A stretch of DNA of 64,000 nucleotides from CAZADS01 sp964483985 (GCA_964483985.1 CAZADS010000060.1:29569-93568); one strand, 5' to 3'; positions 37,279 to 46,359 are shown, numbered from the stretch's first letter. Notes: a model not told the origin generated them from the letters alone. Made by a program: numbers and translations.

Positions 37279-38546
37279 TCGGCGGCTTTAGAAAATTCAC
37301 CATCGAGCTCACTATTTGGAATGGCTCGAAGCGTTTCCGGCATGGGATTCGGCCACCAATGATCTTCCCAATTGTCATCAAATTGCTCAGTAAGTTGTGG
37401 TAATACCCGGTCAGCAAACATCTTTGTGTTATAGGCTGCTAATTGTTTATCCATATCTCCATATTGGCATAACGTCATAAGGTGCCCGACGTTCATCTCC
37501 TGTGTAGCGTGTTTAAGCTGTTCCGCGACTTCGTCGGGACTTCCAATAATAATGTAGCCCTGATCAACGATATCTTGAATGTCCGTTGCAGTTTTAGAGC
37601 GATTGGTAGCTTGTTTAGCTGCAGCGGCAACTTGTCCTTCTACCCGCGCCCTGATGGTCGCTTCTGTAGTATATCCTGGTGGTTGGACAAATCTCGGATC
37701 AAGATGCAGACATCTCCCATAAAAGTACTCTGCTGGTCCCTTATATAATCGCATGGCTTCTTCACGGGATTCCGCCACCCCTACAAATTGCAGGAATCCC
37801 GCACGGTAAGGATTAGGTTCCTTCCCCAATTTTTCCATTTCATTCCAGAAACCTCGCATGGTGCTCAGCCCAATTTTATAACCGAAATAAGAAAGATAAC
37901 AATAGACGTAGTCCATCTCAGCACACCATTGCCAAGTCTCTACGGATCCCCCACCTGGAATCCATATAGGTGGATGGGGTTTCTGAACCGGATGGGGCCA
38001 AATATTTACGTACCTTAATTTATTAAATCGGCCATTAAACGAAAACACTTTCCTGTCGGTCCAGGCCTGTTTAATTAAATCATGGGCTTCATAATATCGA
38101 TCCCGCAGCATGCTTGGATTTTGACCATAAGCGTAACAGGTATCCATGGGTGTTCCTACCGGAAAGCCAGCTATCAACCTCCCACCGGAAATACAATCAA
38201 TCATCGCCATTTCTTCAGCTACTCGGGTCGGCGGGTTGTAAAGAGCTAAGCTATTTCCCATTACACAAATTTTAGTGCCTTGCGTGCTCCGAGCCAATCC
38301 TGAAGCTATTAAATTAGGAGAAGGCATGAGGCCATATCCATTGGCATGATGTTCATTAACGCAAATAGCATCAAAACCACATTTAGACGCAAATTCCAGT
38401 TCGTCCATAAAATCGTTATACATATGGTTAGCCCGTTCTGGATTGAATAAATTTGAATCGATATCAACCCACACCCCAGCGTTTTTCTCTCGGAAATCAT
38501 CGGGGAGTTCCGTGTAAGGCATTAAGTGGAACCACATAAGCTTCAT
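37275..38546 (-). CDS. Luciferase-like (LLM) flavin-dependent monooxygenase
   Basis: 423-aa TIM-barrel enzyme of the bacterial luciferase family using reduced FMN. Recognised by CVNEHHANGYGLMPSPN (residues about 65), the GNSLALYNPPTRVAEE stretch, and GGRLIAGFPVGTPMDT, which belong to the long LLM class A group. Members include type II Baeyer-Villiger monooxygenases, nitrilotriacetate monooxygenase and desulfurisation enzymes. A GAGAGAG stretch precedes the ATG. First gene of a run continuing through two hydrolases, thiolase and three acyl-CoA dehydrogenases. A flavin reductase partner was not found in the window. Confidence 0.86.
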   Translation of the reverse strand: MKLMWFHLMPYTELPDDFREKNAGVWVDIDSNLFNPERANHMYNDFMDELEFASKCGFDAICVNEHHANGYGLMPSPNLIASGLARSTQGTKICVMGNSLALYNPPTRVAEEMAMIDCISGGRLIAGFPVGTPMDTCYAYGQNPSMLRDRYYEAHDLIKQAWTDRKVFSFNGRFNKLRYVNIWPHPVQKPHPPIWIPGGGSVETWQWCAEMDYVYCYLSYFGYKIGLSTMRGFWNEMEKLGKEPNPYRAGFLQFVGVAESREEAMRLYKGPAEYFYGRCLHLDPRFVQPPGYTTEATIRARVEGQVAAAAKQATNRSKTATDIQDIVDQGYIIIGSPDEVAEQLKHATQEMNVGHLMTLCQYGDMDKQLAAYNTKMFADRVLPQLTEQFDDNWEDHWWPNPMPETLRAIPNSELDGEFSKAAE

Positions 38547-39070
38547 AATTCTCTCTCTACAAAATTAAAAAACACATATGTCCGTTATACCTAAACCGAA
38601 TTATTTTCAATTGGAACGAATTATAGCCTGTCCAATAATACTTTATCTAATAGATCATATATGCCAAATACATCGCTCGATAAATAACAAATTCGATATC
38701 AAATAAGCTTCTGTTTTTACCAGTTAATTTATAAATTTAATAGTCAATGAGGCGGTTATTAATCGTCTGCTGTTGACCAATATCAAACCGAAATGTTTAT
38801 CTGTATATTTGATGCTTTATTTTGGTAGCCAATGTTTAAGATAATACATATATTGATAACTATTTTATACTATCACGCATGGGGTAGGTAAGAAGTCCCA
38901 TTGACTTATTAAATTGCTCAAGCAAACTCCTATATATTAGTTATTTTTGATCGGGTCCGTGTAATTCATCATTATTTTGGACCGTTCGTAGTCAAAACGC
39001 TTGCAGCGCCCCATCTATGAGGTGTAAATCGTAAGTATCAACTGAAATCCCTATGGGGGACGGAATTACT
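38547..39070. promoter_or_regulatory. Divergent region between the LLM operon and the molybdenum hydroxylase operon
   Basis: About 520 A+T-rich bases separate two divergent operons and should hold both promoters. TTGACT at 38901 looks like a -35 box but has no -10 at 16-18 bases. I saw no molybdenum-cofactor riboswitch fold, no RNA gene and no open frame of note. Confidence 0.35.
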
Positions 39071-39943
39071 ATGCAATCAGTTCAATTCGAAACACCCGAG
39101 ACCGTTGAAGAAGCGGTCGCACTTCTCAAAGACGCGTCGGGCGATGCCCGAGTACTTGCCGGAGGGACTGATCTTTTGGTCCAACTCCGTGCACATATCA
39201 TCGATCCCAGCTTAATCGTCGATATTAAACACATCGAGGAGACACGCACCTTAACAAGAAATTCGGATGGTTCTTATACAATTGGGGCCGCCGTTGCTGG
39301 TGCCGAAGCTGGTGATCGTGATGATATCACAAAAGATTGGCCAGGCTTGGTTGAGGGCTGGGAGTTGATTGGGTCTACTCAGATTCAAGGCCGAGCCTCT
39401 CTAGGCGGCAACCTATGCAATGCCTCGCCAGCGGGAGATAGCGTTCCGGCGATGGTGGCAGCCGGCATGACTGTCAATATAGCAGGCCCGAACGGACGGA
39501 GAACCATACCAGTTGAAGATGTGGCAACCGGACCGGGGAAAACTAGCCTGAATAAAGGCGAGTTTGTCGTAAGTTTTAATTTAGCAGCTCGACCGGATGG
39601 AGGTGGAGATGCCTATCTGCGACTCATCCCTCGTACGGAAATGGATATAGCTGTTGTAGGTTGTGGGGTTGCATTAACGCTTGATGGAGCAGGAACAGTT
39701 ACTACAGCTAAAGTTTCACTAGGCGCCGTTGCTGCTACTGTTTTAGTGGTGGAAGATGCTGCTAAAGCAATAATTGGAACCAAATTGGACTCAGACGCTA
39801 TGGCTTTATTGGACGCCGCATGTCAGGCTGCTTGTAAACCTATAGACGATAAACGTGGAACTATTGAATATCGTACCAAGGTTGCAGGTGTTTTAGCACG
39901 CCGTGCAGCCTCAATCGCAGCAGAACGCGCAAGGAACCAGTGA
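39071..39943 (+). CDS. Molybdenum hydroxylase FAD-binding subunit (CoxM-like)
   Basis: 290-aa FAD subunit of a xanthine dehydrogenase/CO dehydrogenase-family enzyme. Seen: FETPETVEEAVALL, FAD pyrophosphate motif LAGGTDLLVQLR (about residues 38-49), and a second FAD motif STQIQGRASLGGNLCNASPAGD. The chosen ATG 39071 begins just before homology; an ATG 6 codons earlier exists. Codon/base use differs from neighbours: hand-counted lines between 39121 and 39480 are about 54% G+C. First gene of the M-S-L operon, overlapping the next by a few bases. Confidence 0.9.
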   Translation: MQSVQFETPETVEEAVALLKDASGDARVLAGGTDLLVQLRAHIIDPSLIVDIKHIEETRTLTRNSDGSYTIGAAVAGAEAGDRDDITKDWPGLVEGWELIGSTQIQGRASLGGNLCNASPAGDSVPAMVAAGMTVNIAGPNGRRTIPVEDVATGPGKTSLNKGEFVVSFNLAARPDGGGDAYLRLIPRTEMDIAVVGCGVALTLDGAGTVTTAKVSLGAVAATVLVVEDAAKAIIGTKLDSDAMALLDAACQAACKPIDDKRGTIEYRTKVAGVLARRAASIAAERARNQ

Positions 39944-39945
39944 GC

Positions 39946-40428
39946 ATGGCAAAACATCATATATCCTCCACCTTGAATGGTGAACCCATCGAATATCTCT
40001 GCACAACCCGCCAGACATTACTCGATGTTTTAAGGGATGAACTGAATCTAACGGGCAGCAAAGAAGGTTGCGCTTCAGGTGACTGCGGTGCTTGCAGTGT
40101 CATGGTTGACGACCGATTAGTTTGTTCATGTTTAGTATTAGGTGCCGAGTGTGACAATAAAGCCATACAAACAATAGAGGGGATGGCGGATGGCGAAAAA
40201 CTCCACCCTCTACAGCAAAAATTTCTTGAAGAAGCCGCTTTGCAGTGTGGAATTTGCACACCAGGCGTCTTGATTGCAGCAAAAGCGCTTTTGGAACGAA
40301 ACACCAATCCTACAGAAACCGAAGTCCGATATTGGCTAGCGGGTAACCTGTGTCGCTGTACTGGCTATGATAAAATTGTGCGGGCAGTCATGAGTACTGC
40401 TGCAGACATGCGGGGAGCTGCCGAATGA
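39946..40428 (+). CDS. Molybdenum hydroxylase 2Fe-2S subunit (CoxS-like)
   Basis: 160-aa electron-transfer subunit. The N-terminal plant-type cluster is bound by Cys42, Cys47, Cys50 and Cys62 (GCASGDCGAC, then VCSC); the C-terminal helical cluster by CGICTPG and LCRCTGY. Both clusters are therefore intact. Translation may start at GTG 39940, overlapping the coxM-like stop, or at ATG 39946; AAGGA is 4 or 10 bases away respectively. It overlaps the Mo subunit by 4 bases. Works between the Mo and FAD subunits. Confidence 0.93.
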   Translation: MAKHHISSTLNGEPIEYLCTTRQTLLDVLRDELNLTGSKEGCASGDCGACSVMVDDRLVCSCLVLGAECDNKAIQTIEGMADGEKLHPLQQKFLEEAALQCGICTPGVLIAAKALLERNTNPTETEVRYWLAGNLCRCTGYDKIVRAVMSTAADMRGAAE

Positions 40429-42704
40429 CAACCGGGAAAACTGATTATAAGTGGGTCGGGAAAAGAACGATTCGACCTGACGGACATGATAAAGTTACAG
40501 GGCGAGCTAAATTTGGTTCAGATTTTGCTCTCGCGGGGATGATTCATGGTCGCGTACTTCGTAGCCCGCATGCACATGCAATTATTAAATCAATAGACAC
40601 ATCTGCAGCAGAACAGCTTCCAGGCGTAAAAGCAGTAATTACATCGAAAGATTTTAAAGATCAACCGTCTGAATTGATTGCGGCGGGAGAAGCGATGGTT
40701 AATTTTCGAGATATGACCCGAAATATTATGGCACGGGAAAAAGTTTTATATGATGGTCATGCCGTAGCTGCTGTCGCAGCAAATACTGTTGAAGTTGCTG
40801 AAGCCGCTCTATCATTAATAAATGTTGAATACGACGTGCTACCCCATGTCATAGACGTTGATGATGCTATGGCTGACGCAGCGCCTATATTAGATGATTC
40901 TCTGGTGCCAGTCGGAATGGATTCCAGTAAACCAACCAATATAGCGAAACGAGTTGAATTTACTTTAGGTGATACGTCTCAAGGATTTAAGGATTCAGAT
41001 ATTATTCTAGAACGTTCCTATCAAACTGCTGCCGTTCATCAAGGTTATATAGAACCTCACGCGGTGGTGGCATCTGTTTCCGAAGACGGACAGGCACAGA
41101 TTTGGTGCTGTACTCAGGGCCAATTTATGGTTCGCACTTTCGTAGGCCAGTTATTAGGGATACCAACTTCCTCTATTCGTGTCACTCCATCCGAAATAGG
41201 CGGGGGTTTTGGAGGTAAAACTGTTGTTTACCTTGAACCATTGGCCACTTTGCTTTCCAGTCGGGTTGGCAAACCCGTTAAAATGACCATGTCTCGTGAA
41301 GAAGTGTTCCGTGCTAGTGGTCCAACGTCGGCCGGCTCAATGACATACAAAATTGGGGCTAAAAAAGATGGCACCATCACATCCGTTGAAGCCACAGTAA
41401 AACTTGTAGCAGGCGCTTTTCCTGGATCCCCAGTTCAGCCAGCTTGTATGTGTGCATTGGCACCGTATGATATTAAAAACGTAAGCATTACCGGCTACGA
41501 CGTAGTGGTAAATCGTCCTAAAGTAGCCGCTTATAGGGCGCCAGGGGCACCTATTTCAGCCTTTGGTGCAGAAAGTATAATCGATGAATTGTCGAAAGAA
41601 TTGGGTATTGACCCCCTGCAATTGCGTAAAAAGAACGCAGCAAAACAAGGAACGAAAGCGGCTTATGGGCCGACTTTTAGAACTATAGGATACGAAGAAA
41701 CGGTAGATGCGGCTATTGGACATGCGCACTATCAGGCACCACTTGGCCCAAATCAAGGGAGGGGCGTTGCGTCGGGATTCTGGTTTAACATAGGTGGAGA
41801 ATCAAGTGCTACAGTAAATATCAACGAAGATGGCACTGCTGTGGTTGTCTCAGGAAATCCTGATATTGGAGGATCTCGCGCCTCTTTAGCCATGATGGCA
41901 GCAGAGGAGCTGGGTATTGATTATAACGATGTTAGACCCATAATAGGAGATACCGCTTCGGTTGGATATAATTTTTTGACTGGTGGTTCGCGGGTAACCT
42001 TTGCTACTGGATTAGCAGTCGTGGAAGCCGCGCGTGATGCAGTTCGACAACTCTGCGAAAGAGCGGCAAAAATTTGGGAAGTGGACACAGATGGGGTGAT
42101 CTGGGAAGACGGCTTTGCAAAACCAGCTAGTACAAACGTGGGAGAATTTGATCCTCTATCGCTTGCTGATTTAGCCGGTAAAGCTGCAAAAACCGGCGGG
42201 CCAATTTGCGGCCATAATGCCCAAAACGTACAAGGGGCTGGACCTGGTTTCGCGACTCATATTTGCGATGTAGAAGTGGATCCAGAAACCGGAGAGGTAA
42301 CCGTTCTCAGATATACAGCGGTTCAAGATGTCGGAAGAGCCATTCACCCATCCTATGTAGAAGGTCAAATCCAAGGTGGTGCGGCGCAAGGGATAGGTTG
42401 GGCTTTAAATGAAGAATACATCTATAACGCTAATGGCAATTTAGAAAATCCGGGGTTTTTGGATTATCGGATCCCAGTAGCATCGGATTTACCGATGATC
42501 GATGCTGTCATAATTGAAGTGCCTAACGATCGGCATCCTTATGGTGTCCGAGGAGTCGGTGAAGTTCCAATTGTTCCGCCAATGGCGGCAGTTGCTAATG
42601 CCATAGAAAATGCCACGGGCGTTCGAATGGAATCTCTACCCATGTCCCCTCCCCGGTTGTTGGCCGCGCTTGATGCTGCACGGTTACCTGAGGCTGCAGA
42701 ATAA
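40425..42704 (+). CDS. Molybdenum hydroxylase catalytic Mo-pterin subunit (CoxL/XDH-like)
   Basis: 759-aa catalytic subunit binding molybdenum-pterin. Seen: GRAKFGSDFALAGMIHGRVLRSPHAH at the N-terminus (first 20 residues of this block are typical), GGGFGGK (Mo pocket), and GVRGVGEVP near the C-terminus with the conserved catalytic Glu. The active-site loop is AYRAPGAP, not the AYxCSFR of true CO dehydrogenase form I, so CO oxidation is unlikely; hydroxylation of an N-heterocycle, aldehyde or aromatic CoA ester fits better. No signal peptide. Overlaps CoxS-like gene by 4 bases. Confidence 0.92.
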   Translation: MTTGKTDYKWVGKRTIRPDGHDKVTGRAKFGSDFALAGMIHGRVLRSPHAHAIIKSIDTSAAEQLPGVKAVITSKDFKDQPSELIAAGEAMVNFRDMTRNIMAREKVLYDGHAVAAVAANTVEVAEAALSLINVEYDVLPHVIDVDDAMADAAPILDDSLVPVGMDSSKPTNIAKRVEFTLGDTSQGFKDSDIILERSYQTAAVHQGYIEPHAVVASVSEDGQAQIWCCTQGQFMVRTFVGQLLGIPTSSIRVTPSEIGGGFGGKTVVYLEPLATLLSSRVGKPVKMTMSREEVFRASGPTSAGSMTYKIGAKKDGTITSVEATVKLVAGAFPGSPVQPACMCALAPYDIKNVSITGYDVVVNRPKVAAYRAPGAPISAFGAESIIDELSKELGIDPLQLRKKNAAKQGTKAAYGPTFRTIGYEETVDAAIGHAHYQAPLGPNQGRGVASGFWFNIGGESSATVNINEDGTAVVVSGNPDIGGSRASLAMMAAEELGIDYNDVRPIIGDTASVGYNFLTGGSRVTFATGLAVVEAARDAVRQLCERAAKIWEVDTDGVIWEDGFAKPASTNVGEFDPLSLADLAGKAAKTGGPICGHNAQNVQGAGPGFATHICDVEVDPETGEVTVLRYTAVQDVGRAIHPSYVEGQIQGGAAQGIGWALNEEYIYNANGNLENPGFLDYRIPVASDLPMIDAVIIEVPNDRHPYGVRGVGEVPIVPPMAAVANAIENATGVRMESLPMSPPRLLAALDAARLPEAAE

Positions 42705-42720
42705 TTTAGTCAATTAAAGA

Positions 42721-42972
42721 ATGGCCCGAGTAATACTGACAGATTCTTTAAGTAAAAAATTTACCGATGGCGTGAATGAACTACAAATAATCGCGCCATC
42801 GATCAGGAGTTTAATCCGAGAACTTGATAAACGTTATCCGGGCCTCGGGAGCCAGATTGAAGGTGGTTTTATATCAGTCGCAATTGATGGCGATATCCAT
42901 CAGGATGCATTTTTAGAAGAACTACAACCTGATAGCGAAGTCGCGTTTCTTCCAGCGATTAGAGGCGGTTAG
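42721..42972 (+). CDS. MoaD/ThiS-family sulfur-carrier protein
   Basis: 83-aa ubiquitin-fold protein ending in RGG, the C-terminal Gly-Gly that is thiocarboxylated in MoaD/ThiS proteins. The stretch IRSLIRELDKRYPGLGSQIE and later SEVAFLPAIRGG match MoaD. It lies 16 bases after the molybdenum subunit and is surely cotranscribed. No moaE, moeB or thi gene is near, so it is a dedicated paralogue, perhaps for making or sulfurating the cofactor of the adjacent enzyme (inference). Confidence 0.88.
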   Translation: MARVILTDSLSKKFTDGVNELQIIAPSIRSLIRELDKRYPGLGSQIEGGFISVAIDGDIHQDAFLEELQPDSEVAFLPAIRGG

Positions 42973-42980
42973 TATTTAAA

Positions 42981-43769
42981 CTATATCTGATATCCTCCCA
43001 ACCCAGCTCTTTCTAATTGACGAAGAAGAGCTGGCCATTCATGACCAACTTCAATAAACCCGCCAGGACCATACATTTGAAGCCCTTGTTCGATAGAATT
43101 TTGTTGAACAATAGGGGAAAGTTCTTCTAAAGGACTTCCGCCAGAAATCGCGTCGATTTGTTGACGACATGCAGTTTCAATCCGATACATCCAGACAAAA
43201 GCTTCACCAACAGTGTTTCCTACAGTCAATAGTCCGTGATTGCGTAAAATCAATATATTTTTATCACCTAAATCACTAACTATCTTGACTTGTTCACCTT
43301 TTTTTAGCGCGGGCCCTTGAAAATCGTGGTAAGCTAGCCATCCCATAACAGTTAATGCTTTCTGACTAGCCGGAAGCAATCCGTTCTTTTGCATAGCAAC
43401 CGCCGTCCCGAACCGACTATGAGTGTGCAATACACAATTATGATTCATACTAGATAAATGGATTGCTCCATGAATAATGAATCCGGCTGGGTTTAATGGG
43501 TAATCTGCCTTTCCAAGCACCTTCCCATCCCGGTTTACTTTAATAAGAGATGAGGCGGTAATTTCGTCGAAAAACATCCCAAAAGGATTGAGCAAAAACT
43601 CATCATTAGTTCCAGGTACCCTCAAAGAAAAATGAGTATTGTTAAGGTCTGTCCAACCATACAATGAGGCAAGCCTGTAAGCTGCGGCTAAATCGCAACG
43701 AGCTTCCCATTCCAATGCGCTCATTTCATTATTTTCTTTTATATAATCAACTCGGTGTTGATCCCTCAT
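42981..43769 (-). CDS. Class II aldolase/adducin family protein
   Basis: 262-aa paralogue of the protein at 24413, with the same layout: NPFGMFFDEITASSLIKV, metal ligands in CVLHTHSRFGTAVAM and LRNHGLLTVGNTVGEAF, and YHDFQGPAL as acidic loop. A later ATG at codon 16 is nearer to the homologous start but lacks a ribosome site; the upstream ATG has GGGG 11 bases before it. It ends 9 bases from the convergent MoaD-like gene. Its reaction is unassigned. Confidence 0.83.
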   Translation of the reverse strand: MRDQHRVDYIKENNEMSALEWEARCDLAAAYRLASLYGWTDLNNTHFSLRVPGTNDEFLLNPFGMFFDEITASSLIKVNRDGKVLGKADYPLNPAGFIIHGAIHLSSMNHNCVLHTHSRFGTAVAMQKNGLLPASQKALTVMGWLAYHDFQGPALKKGEQVKIVSDLGDKNILILRNHGLLTVGNTVGEAFVWMYRIETACRQQIDAISGGSPLEELSPIVQQNSIEQGLQMYGPGGFIEVGHEWPALLRQLERAGLGGYQI

Positions 43770-43849
43770 TTATTATGTACCCCTATTTGTTTAGATTTTA
43801 GCTGTTTTCGTATAAAACACGCTTTTAATAGCAAATATAGGAAATAATA

Positions 43850-44623
43850 ATGCTTAAATCCAATCGTGTTCAGGAGATAGAAATTCTCACTCTAGATCGG
43901 GAATTTGCTGGAAATTCGATAAATAGTAAATTAACTACAGAGCTTTTAGAAAAATTACAAAAATTAAAATTAGATGACTCTTTGCGCGCACTAATAATTA
44001 CAGGAGCGGGCAATAAATTTTTTTGTTCTGGAGGCGATATAAAGGAATATCAATTAATCAAAGACAAAAAATCACTAGAATATAACTTTAGCAGAACACG
44101 AGAAGTTATGGATTCCATTGAAAATTTACCGATCCCAGTGATAGCAGCAATAAATGGCTATGCGCTAGGTGGCGGTGCGGAATTGATGCTTTGCTGCGAT
44201 TATAGAATTGCTTGCGAAGGATCCCAAATTGGTTGGCCACAAACCAGACTTGGTATAATTCCGGCATGGAACGGTATTGATAGGCTGGTAAGGGACTGTG
44301 GGCCAAGAGTCGCCAGCCGCTTGCTGATGACTGGATTAACTGTTACTGCGCAAGAGGCTCTGGATGTTGGTATTATTGATGATGTTGCAAAAACTAAGTC
44401 TGTTTTGGATACTGCACTAAATTATGCAAGCTCACTACATGATGTTGCACCTCTAGCTCTTCGTGCTACAAAACGAATTATAAAAGCCGCAACAACTCTG
44501 GAAGCCTATAAAGTACGTGAACTTCAGTACAAATTGTTTCCAGATTTATGGTTTAGCAGGGATCACAAAGAAGCCGAATCAGCGTTTGCTGAAAAACGTA
44601 AACCTAAGTTTATTGGAAAATAG
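43850..44623 (+). CDS. Crotonase-fold protein, decarboxylase-like active site
   Basis: 257-aa enoyl-CoA hydratase/isomerase-family protein. The oxyanion hole is CSGGDIKEY and ALGGGAEL. Of the two catalytic Glu residues of enoyl-CoA hydratase, the first is kept (Glu111 in GGGAE) but the second, 20 residues on, is Gln131 (GWPQTRLG). The following GIIPAWNG recalls, from memory, the GIIPSWGG of ethylmalonyl-CoA decarboxylase (ECHDC1). So simple hydratase activity is doubtful; decarboxylation or isomerisation is more likely. Lies between two convergent genes and appears to be a single-gene transcript. Confidence 0.82.
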   Translation: MLKSNRVQEIEILTLDREFAGNSINSKLTTELLEKLQKLKLDDSLRALIITGAGNKFFCSGGDIKEYQLIKDKKSLEYNFSRTREVMDSIENLPIPVIAAINGYALGGGAELMLCCDYRIACEGSQIGWPQTRLGIIPAWNGIDRLVRDCGPRVASRLLMTGLTVTAQEALDVGIIDDVAKTKSVLDTALNYASSLHDVAPLALRATKRIIKAATTLEAYKVRELQYKLFPDLWFSRDHKEAESAFAEKRKPKFIGK

Positions 44624-44652
44624 GGAAATATAACGACAGTCAGTTCTGATAT

Positions 44653-46359
44653 TTACTTGGACGACAGGCCTATTCGGTCAAATTTATCTAAAATAGCTCC
44701 CGGCCCCTTATTCATTTCAATATAGGATCCGCCATCAAAGACTTTTGACCCGTTTACCCATACGCTATGAATGCCTTTTGGGTTTCGTATGGTTCTCGTG
44801 CCTCCTCCAGGTAAGTCGTTGATACGGATAGGAGCAGTCATACCTATATTATCAGGGTCAAATAGCAGGAGATCAGCGTATGCACCAATAGAGATTCTAC
44901 CGCGATCTTTAATTCCATAAAGAGCAGCGGGACGACTGGTTAATCGACGAATTCCTTCAACTAGATTAAACAGGCCTTGGTTGCGAACCCAATGCCCCAA
45001 AAAATGCGTTCCAAATCCCGCATCGCACATAAAAATAAGGTGTGCGCCCGCGTCAGATAATGAAACAATTCCCGATTCATGTTTTAAAATTTCAGCTACC
45101 CCATCATTAGCTGAATTAAGAAATCTGCCAACTATCGTCGTTCCCAAATTTTCATCTAAGGCCAGATTACAAAATGTATCGACAGGGTCTTCGGACCGTT
45201 CCGCTGCAACCTGAGCTATGGTGTGACCAATTAACGAAATATTATGTTCTTCAGTCGTTAAAGAAATTTCTACTTTATTCCAATCCCCATAGAAAATTCC
45301 ACCCGGTTTTGGTGCTGCTAAATCTTCCTTGAAACGTTCTCGAAAGCTAGGATCACGGTACGCATCCGAAATTATCTGCGCCGACCCAGCTTTTATATCT
45401 TTAAAAGCGTCGTGACTGTAAAATGGATAAGGATTAGCAGGCGTAAAATCCATCGAAAAAGGCTGACATGTCACTTGTGCATAAATATTGCGCCCGCTCT
45501 GACGAGAAAGTTTACACCTATCTAAAATTTGATGTGCTTTTCCAGGAAGAGCTTCATTATACATTGTCAAAGCGGTCGTCATAAAAACTGGGCCACCCGT
45601 CGCGTCAGCAATACCTTCCATCATCTCCACAGTACCCCGCGCGCCTGATGCTATTTGAAAAACCCCGTGCCCTCTCCCTTTCATTAAACTCGCTAATTCT
45701 ATCAATTCATTATCACTTGCTATCGTAGAGGGCATAGGCACGCCATTCCATCCCATATGATTTGGAGAAAATGACGATGCAAACCCTATTGCTCCAGCAT
45801 CTAAAGCCTCTTTCACAGCGTTTTTCATAGCGGACATTTCACTATCTGTGGGTTTAGACCGCTCAGAGGCTTCCTTACCCATCACAGCGCTTCGGGTAAC
45901 TGAGTGGCCTGCTAATACAGCCGTATTTGGATAAACGCCCTTTTCTCTCAAATAATTCATATATTCAGGAAAAGTTTCAAAACCCCAATCAATTCCGAAT
46001 AATAAAGCATTAAGATCCATCCCTTCCACAACAGAGAGATTAGAAACAACAGTCTCTCTCAATCGAGGGGGACAAGGGGCGATACCAAAACCACAATTCC
46101 CGATCACTATTGTTGTAACTCCCAAAGCTGGTGACGGCGAAGCGGTAGAATCCCAAGTCAATTGCGCATCATAATGAGTGTGGGTGTCTATAATACCTGG
46201 CGATAAAACTAAACCGTCAACATTTAATACTTCCAATGCCGATTCATGTATTTGGCCCATTTCCGCAATGCGGCCATTCTTTATTCCAACAGCAACGTCT
46301 TGTTCTGGACTCCCTAATCCATCAATGACCCTAGCTCCTTTAATGATTGTGTCTAGCAT
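44653..46359 (-). CDS. D-aminoacylase / N-acyl-D-amino-acid deacylase family amidohydrolase
   Basis: 568-aa metal-dependent amidohydrolase. GIIDTHTHYDAQLTWD supplies the HxH metal motif; IGNCGFGIAPCPPRLRE and SLSDAGAHLIFMCDAGF are hallmarks of the D-aminoacylase group, the latter holding the catalytic Asp. The C-terminal GAYADLLLFDPDNIG closes the small beta-domain. Likely releases a D-amino acid or related amine from an N-acyl or cyclic precursor, which would agree with the amidase, hydantoinase and oxoprolinase genes elsewhere in the window. Exact substrate unknown. Confidence 0.88.
   Translation of the reverse strand: MLDTIIKGARVIDGLGSPEQDVAVGIKNGRIAEMGQIHESALEVLNVDGLVLSPGIIDTHTHYDAQLTWDSTASPSPALGVTTIVIGNCGFGIAPCPPRLRETVVSNLSVVEGMDLNALLFGIDWGFETFPEYMNYLREKGVYPNTAVLAGHSVTRSAVMGKEASERSKPTDSEMSAMKNAVKEALDAGAIGFASSFSPNHMGWNGVPMPSTIASDNELIELASLMKGRGHGVFQIASGARGTVEMMEGIADATGGPVFMTTALTMYNEALPGKAHQILDRCKLSRQSGRNIYAQVTCQPFSMDFTPANPYPFYSHDAFKDIKAGSAQIISDAYRDPSFRERFKEDLAAPKPGGIFYGDWNKVEISLTTEEHNISLIGHTIAQVAAERSEDPVDTFCNLALDENLGTTIVGRFLNSANDGVAEILKHESGIVSLSDAGAHLIFMCDAGFGTHFLGHWVRNQGLFNLVEGIRRLTSRPAALYGIKDRGRISIGAYADLLLFDPDNIGMTAPIRINDLPGGGTRTIRNPKGIHSVWVNGSKVFDGGSYIEMNKGPGAILDKFDRIGLSSK

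Noticed and set aside
38901..38940. TTGACT plus TATATT as a promoter for the molybdenum operon
   Set aside because: Spacing is about 26 bases, far from the 16-18 required.
38941..39070. Possible molybdenum-cofactor riboswitch upstream of the CoxM-like gene
   Set aside because: I could not find the expected conserved stems; the region is too A+T-rich and no pairing stood out.
40425..42704. Carbon monoxide dehydrogenase (CoxL form I)
   Set aside because: The active-site loop is AYRAPGAP, not AYxCSFR, so the name would overstate the evidence.
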